NCBI GenBank assembly: GCA_050288105.1
Contig: JBNKDE010000008.1
Location: 185,254-249,253 of the forward strand
Length of the DNA: 64,000 nt
DNA from: JACNJF01 sp050288105
Lineage (GTDB): Bacteria > Pseudomonadota > Gammaproteobacteria > GCA-001735895
Reading direction: 5' to 3'
Below are positions 1 to 8,473 of this stretch, in pieces. A program made the translations under genes and the position numbers. A model generated the notes under the pieces. It was given only the letters and a program-made list of their open reading frames with translations, searched no databases and was not told the origin of the DNA. Numbering within the stretch: position 1 is the first letter of the stretch; every line of letters starts with the position of its first letter.

Positions 1-1
1 A

Positions 2-541
2 GTCGTCAAACAACATGAAGTCAATTATAAATTCGGCATGATGTTGCCTGCGTTTAAAGGGGTAGACGCGGTTGCAAATGTTGAGGGTCTATGTAACCCA
101 CGTGGCTTTGTGATGGTTGATGATTTACACCGTAACCCGACCTATAAAAATATCTACTCGGCTGGCGTTTGTATTGCTATTCCTCCTGTTGAAGCAACAC
201 CTGTTCCTACAGGTACACCGAAGACAGGTTATATGATTGAATCCATGGTGACTTCCATCGTCCACAATATTGCTGATGAACTGGCCGGTAAAGAGCCGAC
301 CACAGGAGCTACCTGGAATGCGATCTGTCTTGCGGATATGGGTGATACAGGTGCGGCATTTGTTGCTATACCTCAGATCCCACCACGCAATGTCGCCTGG
401 TTTAAGAAAGGCAAGTGGGTGCATATGGCCAAGATTGCTTTTGAAAAGTACTTTATGCGTAAGATGAAAAAAGGTACATCTGAGCCATTGTATGAAAAGT
501 ATATCCTGAAGATGATGGGTATTCAGAAACTGGATGATTAA
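2..541 (+). CDS. sqr: Sulfide:quinone oxidoreductase, C-terminal part (gene runs off the left edge)
   Basis: The reading frame is open from base 2 and ends at TAA 539-541, so only the last ~179 residues are present. The visible part has the flavoprotein C-terminal pattern: an IYSAGVCIAI segment (the FAD-contacting end of the second Rossmann domain), then TPVPTGTPKTGYMIE, then a basic amphipathic tail (KYFMRKMKKG) of the kind that anchors sulfide:quinone reductases to the membrane. A Cys in EGLCNPRGF may be one of the redox cysteines, but alignment is needed. Family role: oxidation of sulfide to sulfur or polysulfide with electrons passed to quinone. A related NADH-dehydrogenase-like flavoprotein is the alternative. 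A strong terminator follows directly. Confidence 0.75.
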   Translation, partial: VVKQHEVNYKFGMMLPAFKGVDAVANVEGLCNPRGFVMVDDLHRNPTYKNIYSAGVCIAIPPVEATPVPTGTPKTGYMIESMVTSIVHNIADELAGKEPTTGATWNAICLADMGDTGAAFVAIPQIPPRNVAWFKKGKWVHMAKIAFEKYFMRKMKKGTSEPLYEKYILKMMGIQKLDD

Positions 542-560
542 TATCTAGAATCAACAGATA

Positions 561-589
561 AAAAAGCCCCATTTATGGGGCTTTTTTTA
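561..589 (+). terminator. Intrinsic terminator after the sqr-like gene
   Basis: AAAAAGCCCC, loop ATTTAT, GGGGC followed by seven T. It lies 20 bases after the stop codon and ends that transcript before the tRNA-Val promoter. Confidence 0.9.
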
Positions 590-613
590 TTTCCTAAATC
601 ATGTAGTTGGTGA

Positions 614-641
614 TTGATTATTTATCGATGTGATGTAGAAT
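614..641 (+). promoter_or_regulatory. Probable sigma-70 promoter of tRNA-Val
   Basis: TTGATT at 614-619 and TAGAAT at 636-641 with a 16-base spacer. A GC-rich stretch follows and the tRNA starts 17 bases after the -10 box, as is usual for stable RNA promoters. Confidence 0.55.
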
Positions 642-657
642 ACCCGACCTGATTTAC

Positions 658-734
658 AGGCGCGTAGCTCAGTTGGTTAGAGCACCACCTTGACATGGTG
701 GGGGTCGGTGGTTCGAATCCACTCGCGCCTACCA
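658..734 (+). tRNA. tRNA-Val (anticodon GAC)
   Basis: A full cloverleaf can be drawn: acceptor AGGCGCG pairs with CGCGCCT, the discriminator is A, and CCA is encoded. The anticodon stem-loop CCACCTTGACATGGTGG presents GAC, which reads GUC valine codons. The D-arm (GCTCAGTTGGTTAGAGC) and T-arm (GGTTCGAATCC) are canonical. The gene is 77 bases long. Confidence 0.97.
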
Positions 735-875
735 GATTTTTCTGGTAGTCACTGCATGATATATAAGCAGATACAGGTTTTCTTAAACTTGAACCTTATA
801 TATTCCATAAGTTAGTTTATCTCTTTTGATTAACACGTGGCCTTTGGTAGGGGTCACCACTGAAACAGGATCAAC

Positions 876-2789
876 ATGCCACAAGTTACACTTCCCGACG
901 GTTCTATTCGTTCATTTGACAATGCGGTATCTGTGCTGGATGTCGCCGCTGACATCGGTCCCGGGTTGGCTAAAGCCACCCTCGCAGGTAAGGTTAACGG
1001 AAATCTGGTTGATGCCTCGTATTTAATTACGGGTGATGCTGATGTTGCAATAATCACGAACCGTGACGAAGAATCCCTTGAATTGATCCGGCATGACGCG
1101 GCGCACGTGATGGCGCAGGCTGTTCAGGAGTTATATCCCGGCACACAGGTAACCATAGGCCCGGCTATTGAAGATGGCTTTTATTATGACTTTTATCGTG
1201 AGCAGGCTTTTACTCCTGATGATTTGAGTCTGATTGAGGCGCGTATGCATGAGATCGTTAAACGGGATTTGCCCATCGAGCGTGAAGTGCTTGATAGAAA
1301 CGATGCCATTAGGACTTTTGCAGATCTTGGCGAAGATTATAAGGTTGAGATTATCAAGGATATTATTCCTGAGGGTGAAGAGGTTTCAATTTATCGTCAG
1401 GGTGACTGGTTTGACGTTTGTCGAGGACCGCATCTCCCTTCAACGGGCAAGCTGGGTCAAGGGTTTAAGTTAATGAAACTGGCTGGCGCCTATTGGCGTG
1501 GTGACTCCAACAACGTGATGCTGCAGCGTATCTATGGCACTGCCTGGCATGATAAAAAGCAGTTAAAAGCCTACCTACATAGACTTGAAGAAGCCGAAAA
1601 GCGTGATCATCGTCGTATCGGTAAAAAACTGGATTTGTTCCATATTCAGGAAGAGGCACCTGGTGAAGTTTTCTGGCATGAGAAGGGCTGGTCTATCTAT
1701 CAGGTAGTTCAACAGTATATGCGCAAGAAGCAGCTGCAATATGGATACAAGGAAATTAATACACCACAGATGGTAGATTTCTCGCTGTGGGAAAAATCTG
1801 GTCACGCGGCGAAATTCAGTGCAGATATGTTTACGCTGGAAGCAGAGGGAAGACAGTTTGCCATTAAACCGATGAATTGCCCCTGTCACATCCAGGTGTT
1901 CAATCAGGGACTAAAGAGTTATCGCGATCTCCCGCTGAGGCTGGCTGAGTTTGGTTCCTGCCACCGAAATGAAATGTCTGGTGCGTTACACGGCCTGATG
2001 CGCGTAAGGGCCTTCGTACAGGATGATGCGCATATCTTCTGTACCGAAAAGCAGATTCAATCTGAGGTCGCTGACTTTATAGATTTTCTGCACGAAGTGT
2101 ACAGGGACTTCGGGTTTAATGAAGTGATCTATCGGCTTTCCACTCGCCCTGAAAACAGAGTTGGCAGTGATGAAGTGTGGGATAAGGCAGAGAAGGCGTT
2201 AGCTGAAGCTATGGATGCGAAAAATCTGGCATGGGAAGAGCTGCCCGGTGAGGGCGCTTTTTACGGACCCAAGATTGAGTTCACACTGAAAGACTGCATT
2301 GGGCGTGAATGGCAATGCGGAACCATTCAGGTGGATTTTTCAATGCCAGGCAGGCTCAACGCGCAGTATGTGGATGAGGATGGTTCGCGCCAGACTCCCG
2401 TCATGTTACATCGCGCGATTCTTGGCTCATTTGAACGATTTATTGGTATTCTGATTGAGCAACATGAAGGAAAAATGCCGCTTTGGCTGTCGCCGGTGCA
2501 GGCGGTATTGATGAATATCACAGATAAACAGGCGAGTTACCTGCAGGAAGTTGAAAAAAGTCTTAAAAATCAGGGTTTCAGAGTCATTTCAGACTTGAGA
2601 AACGAGAAGATCGGCTTTAAAATTCGCGAGCACACAATGCAGCGCGTCCCATACCTCCTTGTGGTTGGTGATCGTGAGATGGAGCAGGGGGAAATCGCAG
2701 TACGTACTCGGGCGGGTGAAGACTTGGGTAGCATGAAGGTGGAAGCCTTTATCTCTCAACTCAATTCCGAGGTTCTGAATTACGCATAG
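876..2789 (+). CDS. thrS: Threonine-tRNA ligase
   Basis: The 637-residue product has full family length. Residues 1-60 form the TGS domain (MPQVTLPDGS start). The editing domain carries the HDAAH zinc-like motif at 73-77. The class II catalytic core has MNCPCH (zinc Cys), a later FVQDDAHIFC and motif 3 in the ILGSFERFIG segment, and an anticodon-binding domain follows from about residue 530. It charges tRNA-Thr and removes mischarged serine. The ATG at 876 matches the family start. It heads the thrS-infC-rpmI-rplT-pheS-pheT-ihfA cluster, which is conserved in gammaproteobacteria. Confidence 0.98.
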   Translation: MPQVTLPDGSIRSFDNAVSVLDVAADIGPGLAKATLAGKVNGNLVDASYLITGDADVAIITNRDEESLELIRHDAAHVMAQAVQELYPGTQVTIGPAIEDGFYYDFYREQAFTPDDLSLIEARMHEIVKRDLPIEREVLDRNDAIRTFADLGEDYKVEIIKDIIPEGEEVSIYRQGDWFDVCRGPHLPSTGKLGQGFKLMKLAGAYWRGDSNNVMLQRIYGTAWHDKKQLKAYLHRLEEAEKRDHRRIGKKLDLFHIQEEAPGEVFWHEKGWSIYQVVQQYMRKKQLQYGYKEINTPQMVDFSLWEKSGHAAKFSADMFTLEAEGRQFAIKPMNCPCHIQVFNQGLKSYRDLPLRLAEFGSCHRNEMSGALHGLMRVRAFVQDDAHIFCTEKQIQSEVADFIDFLHEVYRDFGFNEVIYRLSTRPENRVGSDEVWDKAEKALAEAMDAKNLAWEELPGEGAFYGPKIEFTLKDCIGREWQCGTIQVDFSMPGRLNAQYVDEDGSRQTPVMLHRAILGSFERFIGILIEQHEGKMPLWLSPVQAVLMNITDKQASYLQEVEKSLKNQGFRVISDLRNEKIGFKIREHTMQRVPYLLVVGDREMEQGEIAVRTRAGEDLGSMKVEAFISQLNSEVLNYA

Positions 2790-2807
2790 CGGTAGAGTTT
2801 TTTAATA

Positions 2808-3344
2808 ATTGCGAGGAATAATCAAATCGCTGATGATAAACAAACTCGTTTAAACGACGAGATTACGGTTCCTGAAGTCAGATTAATCGATCAGGATGGT
2901 GAACAAAAAGGTATTGTTTCAATACAGGAAGCTTTACAGGCGGCAGCAGATGCCGAACTCGATCTGGTAGAAATTGTACCGAATAGTAAACCTCCTGTTT
3001 GCCGCCTGATGGATTTCGGTAAATTCAGGTTTCAACAAAAGAAAAAGCTGCACGAGCAACGCAAGAAACAGCGCCAGATACAGATTAAGGAAATCAAATT
3101 CCGTCCTGGCACTGAATTGGGTGACTATCAGGTTAAGCTAAGAAAACTAACAGAGTTTATCGAGGCGGGTGATCGCGCAAAGGTAACAGTTCGGTTCCGT
3201 GGGCGTGAAATGGCGCATATGGAGCTGGGTAGAGATTTACTCAAACGTATCGAAGAAGATATGAGTGAGGTGGCGACCGTGGATCAGTATCCACAGTCGG
3301 AAGGGCGTCAGATGACAATGTTACTGGTGCCGAAAAAGAAATAA
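2808..3344 (+). CDS. infC: Translation initiation factor IF-3, non-AUG start
   Basis: The first in-frame ATG (3009) would remove the N-terminal domain. Upstream codons still code for IF-3: TRLNDEITVPEVRLID and then LDLVEIVPNSKPPVCRLMD match the family. The frame is open back to an ATT at 2808, the usual atypical infC start codon, giving 178 residues. ATC at 2826, 9 bases after GAGG, is an alternative that gives 172 residues. The C-terminal domain has IKFRPGTELGDYQVKL and RFRGREMAHMELG. IF-3 binds the 30S subunit and discriminates against non-AUG starts, so its own AUU start gives autoregulation, as known in E. coli. The gene lies between thrS and rpmI. Confidence 0.93.
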   Translation: MARNNQIADDKQTRLNDEITVPEVRLIDQDGEQKGIVSIQEALQAAADAELDLVEIVPNSKPPVCRLMDFGKFRFQQKKKLHEQRKKQRQIQIKEIKFRPGTELGDYQVKLRKLTEFIEAGDRAKVTVRFRGREMAHMELGRDLLKRIEEDMSEVATVDQYPQSEGRQMTMLLVPKKK

Positions 3345-3461
3345 TCAGCATTATTGCCTGTGCAGTAATCGGTTATACAGTCGAAAGACTAAATGTTTGC
3401 CCGAACACGCAGACTCCGGCGTGCAGGGTTTTGTTTACTATTTATCGAACGGGAGTTTGAA

Positions 3462-3659
3462 ATGCCTAAAATCAAATCGAGTCGGGGCGCTGCCAAGCGC
3501 TTCAAACGTAATGCGGCGGGAAACTATAAACGTGGACAGTCTCATTTACGTCATATCCTCACCAAAAAGAGCAGTAAGCGTAAGCGTCATCTAGGCGATA
3601 TGCTTGAAGTTAATGCGAATGATGTACGTGAAGTACGTCGTCTTTTACCCTATACATAG
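3462..3659 (+). CDS. rpmI: 50S ribosomal protein L35
   Basis: The product is 65 residues, the standard L35 length, and starts MPKIKSSRGAAKRF. It is highly basic, with the KRGQSHLRHILTKKSSKRKRHL core. The ATG at 3462 is preceded by GGGAG 7 bases upstream. A longer reading from 3393 would add 23 residues unlike L35 and is rejected. It is co-transcribed with infC and rplT. Confidence 0.98.
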   Translation: MPKIKSSRGAAKRFKRNAAGNYKRGQSHLRHILTKKSSKRKRHLGDMLEVNANDVREVRRLLPYT

Positions 3660-3670
3660 GAAGGTGAGAA

Positions 3671-4036
3671 ATGCCTAGAGTTAAACGCGGTGTAACCGCT
3701 CACGCACGTCATAAAAAGATTCTTGATAAAGCCAAAGGTTACCGTGGTGCACGTAGTAAGGTGTTTCGTGTCGCCAAGCAGGCTGTAACCAAAGCGGGTC
3801 AATACGCCTATCGTGACCGTAAGCAGAGAAAACGTCAGTTCCGTGCATTATGGATTGCGCGTATTAATGCAGCGGCTCGTGAAAACGGAATGTCTTATAG
3901 CGTTTTCATGAATGGTCTGAAAAAAGCAGCGATTGAAGTGGATCGTAAGGTGTTAGCGGACATAGCGGTTTTTGATAAGCCTGCCTTTACAGCTCTGGTG
4001 GAAAAAGCCAAAGCTGGTCTTCAAGTAGAAGCTTAA
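3671..4036 (+). CDS. rplT: 50S ribosomal protein L20
   Basis: The 121-residue basic protein starts MPRVKRGVTAHARHKK, the family signature, followed by RGARSKVFRVAKQAV and YRDRKQRKRQFRALW. It is an early assembly protein of the 50S subunit. In E. coli L20 represses rpmI-rplT by binding the leader; conservation here was not tested. It starts 11 bases after the rpmI stop, with AAGGTGAG as ribosome-binding site. Confidence 0.98.
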   Translation: MPRVKRGVTAHARHKKILDKAKGYRGARSKVFRVAKQAVTKAGQYAYRDRKQRKRQFRALWIARINAAARENGMSYSVFMNGLKKAAIEVDRKVLADIAVFDKPAFTALVEKAKAGLQVEA

Positions 4037-4047
4037 TTTTTACCTGA

Positions 4048-4072
4048 TAGCGGACACCTTTGGTGTCCGCTA
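4048..4072 (+). promoter_or_regulatory. Perfect 11-bp hairpin between rplT and pheS
   Basis: TAGCGGACACC, loop TTT, GGTGTCCGCTA. There is no T-run after it, so it is not a standard intrinsic terminator. It could be a 3'-end stabiliser, a processing site or a weak attenuator ahead of pheST. The E. coli pheST attenuator lies in the same gap, but no Phe-rich leader peptide is visible here. Confidence 0.6.
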
Positions 4073-4090
4073 TAACTAAATCCAAATATC

Positions 4091-5110
4091 GTGTCCGATC
4101 TCAATCAGTTATTAAAATCTGCAATCGCGGCTATAGAAGCCTCCGACAATCTCAAAGACCTGGATAATCTGCGGGTGCACTATCTGGGTAAGAAAGGCGA
4201 AATAACCGAACAGTTAAAAAACCTGGGCCAGTTACCGGCGGATCAACGTCGTGAAGCGGGACAGGAAATCAACAAAGCCAAGCAAGCGATCCAGCAACAA
4301 CTGGAGGCTCGCAAAGAAACGCTTAGTGAATTACAGATCAATCAAAAATTAGCTGCCGAGACCATCGATATTACCCTCCCCGGTCGCGCTGTTGAAAAGG
4401 GTGGTCTGCATCCAGTTACCTTAACCATGAATCGAATTCAGCAAATGTTTGGCAAGCTGGGTTTCGATGTGGCAGAGGGCCCTGAAGTAGAAGATGATTT
4501 CCACAATTTCGAAGCACTAAATATCCCTGAGCATCATCCGGCAAGGGCGATGCACGATACTTTTTATTTCGATGCTAGAACGCTATTGCGCACACATACC
4601 TCGCCAGTTCAAATCAGGGTGCTAGAGCATCAGGCACCTCCCGTTAGAATAATTGCGCCAGGTAGAGTCTATCGTTGCGACTCGGATTTAACTCATACCC
4701 CTATGTTCCATCAGGTAGAGGGATTGTTGGTCGATGAAAACATTTCCTTTGCGAACCTGAAAGGGATGTTGCACGAGTTCCTTAAGCTGTTTTTTGAGCA
4801 GGAAGACCTGAAAACCCGGTTTCGCCCTTCCTATTTTCCTTTCACCGAACCGTCCATGGAAGTTGATATTAGCTGTGTAATCTGTGCCGGTGAAGGTTGT
4901 CGTGTCTGTGGGCAATCCGGCTGGATTGAAATTCTAGGCTGCGGCATGGTGCATCCAGAAGTTTTCAGGCATACGGGTATAGATCCTGAAAAATTCACTG
5001 CCTACGCGTTTGGTCTGGGTGTCGAAAGAATGTCTATGTTGCGCTATGGCGTTAACGATCTGCGACTGTTCTTCGAAAACGATTTACGCTTCCTGCAACA
5101 ATTTGCCTGA
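4091..5110 (+). CDS. pheS: Phenylalanine-tRNA ligase alpha subunit
   Basis: The 339-residue product has normal length. The N-terminal coiled coil (residues 1-90) includes YLGKKGEITEQLK. The class II core includes EVEDDFHNFEALNIPEHHPAR, HTSPVQIR, GRVYRCDSDLTHTPMFHQVEG and the C-terminal GLGVERMSMLRYG (motif 3). It forms the alpha2-beta2 enzyme with PheT. The start is GTG at 4091, since the initiator context and MSDLNQLL sequence fit and no ATG lies nearby. There is no strong Shine-Dalgarno sequence. Confidence 0.97.
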   Translation: MSDLNQLLKSAIAAIEASDNLKDLDNLRVHYLGKKGEITEQLKNLGQLPADQRREAGQEINKAKQAIQQQLEARKETLSELQINQKLAAETIDITLPGRAVEKGGLHPVTLTMNRIQQMFGKLGFDVAEGPEVEDDFHNFEALNIPEHHPARAMHDTFYFDARTLLRTHTSPVQIRVLEHQAPPVRIIAPGRVYRCDSDLTHTPMFHQVEGLLVDENISFANLKGMLHEFLKLFFEQEDLKTRFRPSYFPFTEPSMEVDISCVICAGEGCRVCGQSGWIEILGCGMVHPEVFRHTGIDPEKFTAYAFGLGVERMSMLRYGVNDLRLFFENDLRFLQQFA

Positions 5111-5125
5111 TAATCGGTAGCACGC

Positions 5126-7495
5126 ATGAAAATAAGTGAAAATTGGCTTAGAGAATGGGCTAACCCCGCATTAACCAGCGAGCAACTGGTTGCTCAGTTA
5201 ACCATGGCAGGTCTGGAAGTTGATGCTGTAGAGCCTGCTGCTCCTGCGCTTGATAAAGTTGTGGTGGCTGAAGTACTAACTTGTACACAGCACCCTGATG
5301 CGGACCGGTTAAACCTTTGTACGGTGAATGATGGTTCTGCTGAGCCGGTGCAAGTCGTCTGTGGTGCTAAAAACGTTAAACAGGGATTGAAGGTGGTGTT
5401 TGCCCAGGTTGGTGCAGAACTACCGGGTTTTAAGATCAAGAAGGCTAAGCTGCGTGGTGTTGAATCAAATGGAATGATCTGCTCTGAGTCAGAGCTGAAA
5501 ATGGCGGATTCTTCCGATGGTATTCTGGTATTGCCGCAAGATGCGCCTGTTGGCTGCAGTATTGTCGAGTATCTGAACCTGAATGATACCCTGATTGAGA
5601 TTGACCTGACTCCAAACCGGGGCGATTGCCTGAGTATCGCAGGCGTTGCGAGGGAAGTGAAAGCGAATAACGGGATTTCTATGACGCCTCCCGCGATTGA
5701 AACCGTGGATACCATGATTCAGGATACGTTCCCGCTTGAGTTGCTAAATCCAGAGGCCTGTCCACATTATGTCGGTCGGATTATACGTGGCGTTAACGCG
5801 AATGCAGAGTCACCTCTATGGATGAAAGAAAAGCTACGGCGCTGTGGATTACGTTCGATTAGTCCCGTAGTAGACGTGACCAATTACATCCTGATGGAAT
5901 TAGGTCAGCCAATGCATGGGTTTGATCTGAATAAATTGAAAGGTGGCATACGTGTGCGTAATGCCCATGCAGGCGAAAAATTTGAATTGCTTGATGGTTC
6001 AGAGGTCGTGTGCCGGGAAGATACCCTGGTCATCGCTGATCACGAGAAAGCGGTTGCGCTTGCCGGTATTATGGGCGGGCAATCCACTTCGGTTCAGGAA
6101 AACACTACAGATATATTGCTGGAGTCAGCTTTTTTTACACCCCGGTATATTGCCGGCAAAGCGCGCAGTTACGGATTACATACCGACTCGTCGCATCGTT
6201 TCGAAAGAGGTGTTGACCCCGAGCTTCAGGTAACGGCAATCAATCGCGCAACCCGACTGTTGGTCGATATTGTAGGTGGAGAAGCTGGTCCTGTGTTTGA
6301 GCAAACTGTGGCTGAACACATGCCCGCTAAACCCAGTATTCTATTACGGCACGCACGTGTTGAACGTTTACTCGGTATTCCTGTTTCTCATCAGCAGGTT
6401 GAAAAAATCCTGCAGGATCTCGACATGACTTTCGTATCTGAGGCAGAAGGCTGGATGGTCACGGCGCCCAGTTATCGCTTTGATATTAATATCGAAGCAG
6501 ACTTAATCGAGGAAGTAGGGCGTATCATCGGATATGACAATATTCCGGGTACACAGGAAGCTGTGCATGCGGCCATGAGTGACTTTTCAGAGTCACGCGT
6601 AGAAGTCAACCGCATGCGAAATTTACTGGTGGATAGAGGTTATTTTGAAGCTGTCACCTATTCCTTTGTGTCCCCCGAGCTGCAACAGATTCTGCATCCC
6701 GGTCAGTCAACACTGACACTCAGCAACCCGATATCGTCGGATATGTCAGAGATGCGTACACGATTGTTACCAGGGCTGATCCAGGCTGCGCGGCATAACC
6801 TGAATCGGCAGCAGTCTCGCATCAGATTGTTTGAAACGGGCTTATGCTTTATTCCTCATGGGGATGATCTGATTCAGAAACCGCATATCGCTGCTGTAAT
6901 TGCCGGGAGTCGTCAAGCTGAAAGCTGGGCAGACGAAAAAAATAACGTAGATTTCTATGACATCAAAGGCGATTTACAGTGTCTGTTGGCCCTGTCTAAA
7001 GTGGAAGACCTGGAATTCAGGAAGACGGAAAATGAAATCATGCATCCGGGGCAGGCTGCTGATATTTATCATAATGGGAAACTGGTTGGCTTTGTTGGAG
7101 CACTGCACCCAAATGTGCTGAGGGCACTCGATATTGACCAGAAACTGTTTGTTTTTGAGATTGAGCTGGAAGCAATTCAATCACGCAAAATTGCTAGCTT
7201 TAGCGAGTTATCCAGGTTCCCCTCGATACGGCGAGACCTTGCGCTTATGGTTGATGAAACTGTGACCGCTCAACAGCTGATAGACAGTATAAATTCCCTT
7301 CAGTCTAAAATAATACAAGACGTTTTCGTATTTGATGTCTATACTGGTAAGGAAGTTATAAATTTTCGAAAAAGTGTCGCTTTAGGCTTGATTTTACAGG
7401 ACTTTTCACGCACTCTAACGGATCAGGATGTTGAAAAAACAGTAGCAGATGTCCTGCAAATACTCGAAAAACAACAAAATGCAGTCTTGAGGTAG
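5126..7495 (+). CDS. pheT: Phenylalanine-tRNA ligase beta subunit
   Basis: The 789-residue product is close to the ~795 family norm and starts MKISENWLREW. Domains in order are an OB-fold tRNA-binding domain (about 40-150), the B3/B4 editing domain with VVDVTNYILMELGQPMHGFD, B5, the catalytic-like core and a C-terminal anticodon-binding FDX-ACB domain (FSELSRFPSIRRDLALMV onward). It pairs with PheS and edits Tyr-tRNA-Phe. The gene begins 15 bases after pheS and is followed by ihfA after 7 bases. Confidence 0.98.
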   Translation: MKISENWLREWANPALTSEQLVAQLTMAGLEVDAVEPAAPALDKVVVAEVLTCTQHPDADRLNLCTVNDGSAEPVQVVCGAKNVKQGLKVVFAQVGAELPGFKIKKAKLRGVESNGMICSESELKMADSSDGILVLPQDAPVGCSIVEYLNLNDTLIEIDLTPNRGDCLSIAGVAREVKANNGISMTPPAIETVDTMIQDTFPLELLNPEACPHYVGRIIRGVNANAESPLWMKEKLRRCGLRSISPVVDVTNYILMELGQPMHGFDLNKLKGGIRVRNAHAGEKFELLDGSEVVCREDTLVIADHEKAVALAGIMGGQSTSVQENTTDILLESAFFTPRYIAGKARSYGLHTDSSHRFERGVDPELQVTAINRATRLLVDIVGGEAGPVFEQTVAEHMPAKPSILLRHARVERLLGIPVSHQQVEKILQDLDMTFVSEAEGWMVTAPSYRFDINIEADLIEEVGRIIGYDNIPGTQEAVHAAMSDFSESRVEVNRMRNLLVDRGYFEAVTYSFVSPELQQILHPGQSTLTLSNPISSDMSEMRTRLLPGLIQAARHNLNRQQSRIRLFETGLCFIPHGDDLIQKPHIAAVIAGSRQAESWADEKNNVDFYDIKGDLQCLLALSKVEDLEFRKTENEIMHPGQAADIYHNGKLVGFVGALHPNVLRALDIDQKLFVFEIELEAIQSRKIASFSELSRFPSIRRDLALMVDETVTAQQLIDSINSLQSKIIQDVFVFDVYTGKEVINFRKSVALGLILQDFSRTLTDQDVEKTVADVLQILEKQQNAVLR

Positions 7496-7502
7496 CAAAT
7501 TC

Positions 7503-7799
7503 ATGTCTTTGACCAAAGCTGATATGGCCGAAATGCTGTTTGATGAGCTTGGTCTCAATAAACGCGAAGCCAAAGAGATAGTTGAACATTTTTTCGAAGA
7601 AGTAAAAGTAGCGTTGGAGACTGGGCATCAGGTCAAACTTTCCGGGTTTGGTAATTTTCTTACTCGGTCGAAAGCGGAGCGACCAGGGCGTAATCCAAAA
7701 ACAGGTGAAGAGATCCCGATCTCTGCCAGGAAAGTGGTCACGTTTAGACCTGGACAAAAGTTAAAAATCAGAGTCGAAGCATATGCTGGAAGCGAGTAA
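7503..7799 (+). CDS. ihfA: Integration host factor alpha subunit
   Basis: The 98-residue HU/IHF-fold protein carries the DNA-bending beta-arm motif RPGRNPKTGEEI, with the intercalating proline, and the MSLTKADMAEMLF start. With IHF-beta it bends DNA at sigma-54 promoters and recombination sites, which is relevant to the sigma-54 activator in this window. Its position directly after pheT is the conserved gammaproteobacterial location. Confidence 0.96.
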   Translation: MSLTKADMAEMLFDELGLNKREAKEIVEHFFEEVKVALETGHQVKLSGFGNFLTRSKAERPGRNPKTGEEIPISARKVVTFRPGQKLKIRVEAYAGSE

Positions 7800-8139
7800 C
7801 AATAACGAATTACCAGTCATACCTGGTAAGCGTTACTTCACCATCGGTGAAGTCGCAGAATTATGTGATGTTAAACCACATGTTCTACGTTATTGGGAAC
7901 AGGAATTTCCACAACTTAAACCGGTAAAGCGTAGAGGTAATCGACGCTACTATCAACGTCATGATGTGCTTTTGATTCGCCAGATCCGTTCATTGCTTTA
8001 CGATGAAGGATTTACTATTGGCGGAGCGAGACAAAGACTTGAAGGTGTCGACGCGAAAGAAGATAATAACCAGAGTCAGCAGATCATCAAACAAACATTG
8101 ATTGAACTAGAAGAATTACTCCACATTCTTAAGCGGTAG
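7783..8139 (+). CDS. MerR-family transcriptional regulator
   Basis: The 118-residue protein has an N-terminal MerR winged helix: YFTIGEVAELCDVKPHVLRYWE, then RRGNRRYYQRHDVLLIRQIRSLL. A short helical tail follows. There are no Cys or His effector motifs beyond a single Cys in the HTH, so it is not a metal sensor of the CueR type. The start overlaps the ihfA end by 17 bases. The ihfA-MerR-tRNA-Pro order is widespread in gammaproteobacteria, but the target genes are not known to me. Confidence 0.88.
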   Translation: MLEASNNNELPVIPGKRYFTIGEVAELCDVKPHVLRYWEQEFPQLKPVKRRGNRRYYQRHDVLLIRQIRSLLYDEGFTIGGARQRLEGVDAKEDNNQSQQIIKQTLIELEELLHILKR

Positions 8140-8166
8140 ATTCGATCAGAAAATAATTCATTATTT

Positions 8167-8415
<249 letters not shown>

Positions 8416-8417
8416 TG

Positions 8418-8452
8418 AAAAAGCTCAGCAGAATATTTGCTGAGCTTTTTTT
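8418..8452 (+). terminator. Intrinsic terminator after the tRNA-Pro element
   Basis: Thirteen-base stem AAAAAGCTCAGCA with TGCTGAGCTTTTT, 7-base loop, then a T-run. It ends the ihfA-MerR-tRNA-Pro transcript, and the A-run on its other side could also serve the convergent regulator gene. Confidence 0.93.
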
Positions 8453-8473
8453 CACTCCTCGAATTGTTTTGAG

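Noticed and set aside
5194..5715. Long open frame on the minus strand inside pheT
   Set aside because: It lies wholly within a well-identified gene, has skewed Ser/Thr/Ala composition and no homology-like motifs. The same applies to minus-strand frames in thrS, ribD, ribB and gspF.
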